Assembly: GCF_004564355.1 (NCBI RefSeq)
Contig: NZ_CP038266.1
Coordinates: 3,472,001-3,536,000, forward strand
DNA from: Microbacterium wangchenii
GTDB taxonomy: Bacteria > Actinomycetota > Actinomycetes > Actinomycetales > Microbacteriaceae
Reading direction: 5' to 3'
DNA length: 64,000 bases
The position numbers and the translations under genes were made by a program. Shown here piece by piece: positions 61,338 through 64,000 of the stretch. How positions within the stretch are numbered: the stretch's first letter is position 1; the number at the start of each line of letters is the position of its first letter. The notes beneath the pieces were generated by a model. That model was not told the origin of the DNA. It saw only the letters and a list, made by a program, of their open reading frames with translations, and did not search any database.

Positions 61338-62321
61338 TCACAGATCGGCGCGGAGCCAGCGGGCGGCCTCGGCCGCCCAATACGTCAGGATGGCGTCGGC
61401 GCCGGCGCGGCGGATCGACAGGAGGCTCTCCTCGATCGCGCGGCGACGGTCGATCCAGCCGTTCGCGGCGGCGGCCTCGACCATCGCGTACTCGCCCGAC
61501 ACCTGGTACGCCCACACGGGCGCGTCCACGGCGGCACACACGTCGGCGAGCACGTCCAGGTACGGCAGGGCGGGCTTGACCATGACGACGTCGGCGCCCT
61601 CGTCCACATCCAGCAGCGCCTCGCGCACGCCCTCGCGGCCGTTGCCCGGGTCGAGCTGGTAGGTGCGGCGGTCGCCGGTCAGCTGCGAATCGACGGCTTC
61701 GCGGAACGGTCCGTAGAACGCCCCGGCGTACTTGGCCGAGTAGGCCAGCAGCATCGTGTCGGTGAACCCCTCGGCATCCAGCGCCGCGCGCACGTGCGCG
61801 ACCTGGCCGTCCATCATCCCCGACAGCCCCAGCATCGCCGAGCCGGCACGGGCCTGGGCGAGGGCCATCGCGGCGTAGCGCTCGAGGGTCGCGTCGTTGT
61901 CGACCGCGCCGCGGGCGTCCAGGACGCCGCAGTGGCCGTGGTCGGTGAACTCGTCCAGGCACAGGTCGGTCTGCACCACCAGCGCGTCGCCCACCTCGGC
62001 CACGAGCGCCTCGGTGGCGACGTTGAGGATGCCACGGGGATCGTCGGCGCCGGAACCGACGGCGTCGCGCACGGCGGGGACGCCGAACAGCATGACGCCC
62101 CCCAGACCCGCGTCGGCGGCATCCACGGCGGCGGCCCGGAGGGAGTCGAGCGTGTGCTGGTGCACGCCCGGCATCGAGGAGATCGGTGCGGGCTCGGTGA
62201 TGCCCTCGCGCACGAACAGCGGAAGGACCAGCTGCGAGGGGACGAGGTGCGTCTCACGCGCGAGACGGCGGACGGCCGGGCTCTGGCGGAGGCGACGCGG
62301 GCGATGCTGCGGGAAGCTCAC
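61338..62321 (-). CDS. hemB: Delta-aminolevulinic acid dehydratase (porphobilinogen synthase)
   Basis: The protein is 327 residues from GTG 62321, overlapping the hemD stop. It condenses two 5-aminolevulinates. The Schiff-base lysines are Lys197 ([16 protein letters not shown]) and Lys249 ([13 protein letters not shown]). The metal site is mixed: Cys121 and Cys131 remain in [14 protein letters not shown], but the middle cysteine is Asp123. I associate this pattern with actinobacterial enzymes. Confidence 0.95.
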   Translation of the reverse strand: MSFPQHRPRRLRQSPAVRRLARETHLVPSQLVLPLFVREGITEPAPISSMPGVHQHTLDSLRAAAVDAADAGLGGVMLFGVPAVRDAVGSGADDPRGILNVATEALVAEVGDALVVQTDLCLDEFTDHGHCGVLDARGAVDNDATLERYAAMALAQARAGSAMLGLSGMMDGQVAHVRAALDAEGFTDTMLLAYSAKYAGAFYGPFREAVDSQLTGDRRTYQLDPGNGREGVREALLDVDEGADVVMVKPALPYLDVLADVCAAVDAPVWAYQVSGEYAMVEAAAANGWIDRRRAIEESLLSIRRAGADAILTYWAAEAARWLRADL

Positions 62322-63124
62322 GGCTGCAATTCGTCGGAGGCGTGCGGGAGGGGGAAGCGGGAGACGGCGTCGATGAGGGCGTCCACGGTCTGCTGATCGG
62401 CGATGACGTCCACGCTCAGGCCGGTGCGCCGGGCGTCCTTCGCGGTGCGGGGGCCGATGGCGGCGATCACGGTCGCCGGCGGGATGTCGGGGAACTGCGC
62501 GTGCACCTGCTCGGCGACCGACCCGCTCGTGACGAGAATGGCGTTGATCCGGCCGGATGCCACGTCGGTCGCGACCTTCTCGGCCACCGGAACCCCCACC
62601 GTCCGGTACGCGACGACGCTGCGCACCCGATGCCCGGCCTCGCTCAGCAGCCGCGTGAGGACGGGCTTGGCGATCTCGCTGCGCAGGGTGAGCACATCGC
62701 GCGGCTCGCTCTCGCGCGCGATCATCTCCTCGGCCAGCCCGGCGGCGGAGTTGTCGCGCTCGGGGACGAGGTCCACGCGGTAACCGACGGCCTGGAGGGC
62801 TGCCGCGGTGGTCTCCCCCACGGCGGCGATCTTCGTCTTGGCGGGGATCTGCGCGCGGTAGGCGTAGAGCACGTCCACCGTCGTGGCACTGGTGACGGTG
62901 AGCCAGTCGAAGGCCCCGGCGGCGAGGTCGGCGAGCGCCTGGTCGAGGGTCGCCTGATCGTTGGTCGGGGCGAAGTTGATCAGCGGGGCGATCACCGGCA
63001 CGGCGCCCTGCTGCCGGAGGGTCGCCGCCACGCCGTCGCCCCACGGGCCCCCGCGCGGCACGAGCACGCGCCAGCCCGCGAGGGGCTTGCCGGGTGCCGG
63101 CGTAGACCGGGAGCTGTGATTCAT
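62318..63124 (-). CDS. hemD: Uroporphyrinogen-III synthase
   Basis: The protein is 268 residues from ATG 63124, overlapping the hemC stop. It closes hydroxymethylbilane with inversion of ring D. HemD is poorly conserved, but the two-domain pattern is clear: [20 protein letters not shown] and [20 protein letters not shown], then [20 protein letters not shown] and [20 protein letters not shown]. Its place between hemC and hemB makes the call secure. Confidence 0.92.
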   Translation of the reverse strand: MNHSSRSTPAPGKPLAGWRVLVPRGGPWGDGVAATLRQQGAVPVIAPLINFAPTNDQATLDQALADLAAGAFDWLTVTSATTVDVLYAYRAQIPAKTKIAAVGETTAAALQAVGYRVDLVPERDNSAAGLAEEMIARESEPRDVLTLRSEIAKPVLTRLLSEAGHRVRSVVAYRTVGVPVAEKVATDVASGRINAILVTSGSVAEQVHAQFPDIPPATVIAAIGPRTAKDARRTGLSVDVIADQQTVDALIDAVSRFPLPHASDELQP

Positions 63125-64000
63125 GGGGTCGACTCTCGTGGTACCAGGTCGGCCGCCCCGCGTTCGAGCAGCCGACGTGCAATGTCGAACCCGGTGCGCG
63201 TAGCACGCGCGATCGGGTCCGCGCCGTCGGCAGCATCCGCACCATCGCCGCTACCTGGGTACCCACCATACCCCCGCTCGTGCGGGGGAGGGACTTCCAG
63301 CCGCACGGTGCGGTCCAGACCCACCCGGTGCGCGCCGTCGAGGGCGTACACGATGGCGCGCACGCGCAGATCCCCGTCCGTCACCTCCGCATGCGTTCCG
63401 ACCGGCGCGGAGCATCCCGCATCCAGTCCGGCCAGAACCGCGCGCTCGGCGGTGACGGCGGTGCGCGTCGCGGTGTCGTCGAGGAGGGAGATTGCCGCGA
63501 GCAGATCGGGGTCGGCATCGGTCGTCGTCTCGACGGCGAGCGCGCCCTGGCCGGGGGCCGTGGGCCAGTCGGCCAACCCCAGCGGCTCGGCGTGCAGCCC
63601 GCCCAGATCGCCGCCGAGCCGGGAAAGCCCTGCGGCGGCCAGGATGACCGCATCCAGCTCCCCGTCGCGCACGCGGGCCAGGCGGGAGTCGACGTTGCCG
63701 CGCAGGTCCTGCACGCTCACGCGCGGGTTCCGGCGCCGCACCTGGGCGATGCGCCGCGGGGAGCCCGTCCCCACGACCGCGCCGTCGGCCAGATCGCCCA
63801 GCGGCGTCCCGTCGCGGGTGATCACGACATCGCGTGCGTCCTCCCGCAGCGGGGTGGCGGCGATCACCAGACCGGGAGGCTGCGCGGTGGGCAGATCCTT
63901 CAGCGAGTGCACGAGCAGGTCGCAGCGCCCCGCCAGCAGTGCCTCGCGCAGCGTCGTGGCGAACACCCCGCGGCCACCCAGCTGGGACAGCGACGCCCTC
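63121..64000 (-). CDS. hemC: Porphobilinogen deaminase (hydroxymethylbilane synthase), 5' end missing
   Basis: The window holds the C-terminal 292 or so codons; the frame runs off the edge through [19 protein letters not shown]. It polymerises four porphobilinogens on a dipyrromethane cofactor bound to the cysteine in [28 protein letters not shown] and [20 protein letters not shown] line the active site. The last part holds a Gly/Asp-rich insert, roughly [18 protein letters not shown], that I do not know from other HemC proteins. Confidence 0.95.
   Translation of the reverse strand, partial: RASLSQLGGRGVFATTLREALLAGRCDLLVHSLKDLPTAQPPGLVIAATPLREDARDVVITRDGTPLGDLADGAVVGTGSPRRIAQVRRRNPRVSVQDLRGNVDSRLARVRDGELDAVILAAAGLSRLGGDLGGLHAEPLGLADWPTAPGQGALAVETTTDADPDLLAAISLLDDTATRTAVTAERAVLAGLDAGCSAPVGTHAEVTDGDLRVRAIVYALDGAHRVGLDRTVRLEVPPPHERGYGGYPGSGDGADAADGADPIARATRTGFDIARRLLERGAADLVPRESTP

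Overview
The window is about 70% G+C and densely packed, and many genes overlap their neighbour by four bases (ATGA or GTGA). The protein families (FbiC and F420-dependent glucose-6-phosphate dehydrogenase, MarR/GntR/TetR regulators, YkoEDC, an Actinobacteria-type HemB metal site) point to a high-GC actinobacterium, most likely a member of the Microbacteriaceae such as Microbacterium. That placement is inference from gene content. I saw no rRNA, tRNA, CRISPR array, transposase, integrase or phage gene. The window reads as ordinary chromosome.

Layout. 0-3.1 kb: the 5' end of a LacI-type regulator, three small exported or membrane proteins of unknown role, and a convergent multi-spanning membrane protein. 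3.4-5.6 kb: a GNAT acetyltransferase coupled to F420-0:gamma-glutamyl ligase (cofE), then a MarR regulator. 5.6-17.8 kb: a catabolic block on the minus strand. It holds an acyl-CoA dehydrogenase, 3-hydroxyisobutyrate dehydrogenase and enoyl-CoA hydratase set (valine-type degradation), etfBA with a heme-b membrane protein, and a GntR-prpD-prpB-prpC-thiolase operon (methylcitrate cycle). With the 3-hydroxyisobutyryl-CoA hydrolase at 49.4 kb, this covers most of a route from isobutyryl-CoA to propionyl-CoA to pyruvate. The electrons would pass to ETF, and perhaps on to the cytochrome. 17.9-32.4 kb: exporters, namely a TetA-type ABC pair, two closely related ABC-2 permease/ATPase pairs (one with a two-component system) flanking a heterodimeric ABC exporter, plus a NUDIX hydrolase and an aldo/keto reductase.

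32.4-49.4 kb: rlmN, a TetR-controlled membrane protein, a VOC protein, an SDR/crotonase/SDR operon, a GNAT protein, a DUF2652 cyclase-like gene overlapping an MFS transporter with a C-terminal cyclic-nucleotide-binding domain, an APH(3')-type kinase, a TPP-riboswitch-controlled ykoEDC thiamine-precursor transporter, a D-Ala-D-Ala carboxypeptidase, an SLC13-type carrier and a J-domain/NERD-like fusion. 49.4-53.0 kb: the hydrolase, another ABC-2 exporter and a small unknown protein. 53.2-59.9 kb: the F420 locus (fbiC, a Baeyer-Villiger-type monooxygenase, fgd and cofC, convergent with cofD). 59.9-64 kb: a heme operon, hemC(partial)-D-B-L, that runs directly into cofD.

Two signals stand out. First, the CofH half of fbiC has lost the radical-SAM cysteine triad, while the CofG half keeps it. 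Second, at least four families of 66-81 bp palindromic elements (here called A, B, C and D) are scattered through the window. Two copies sit in frame inside F420 genes, one in the fbiC inter-domain linker and one at the N-terminus of cofD.
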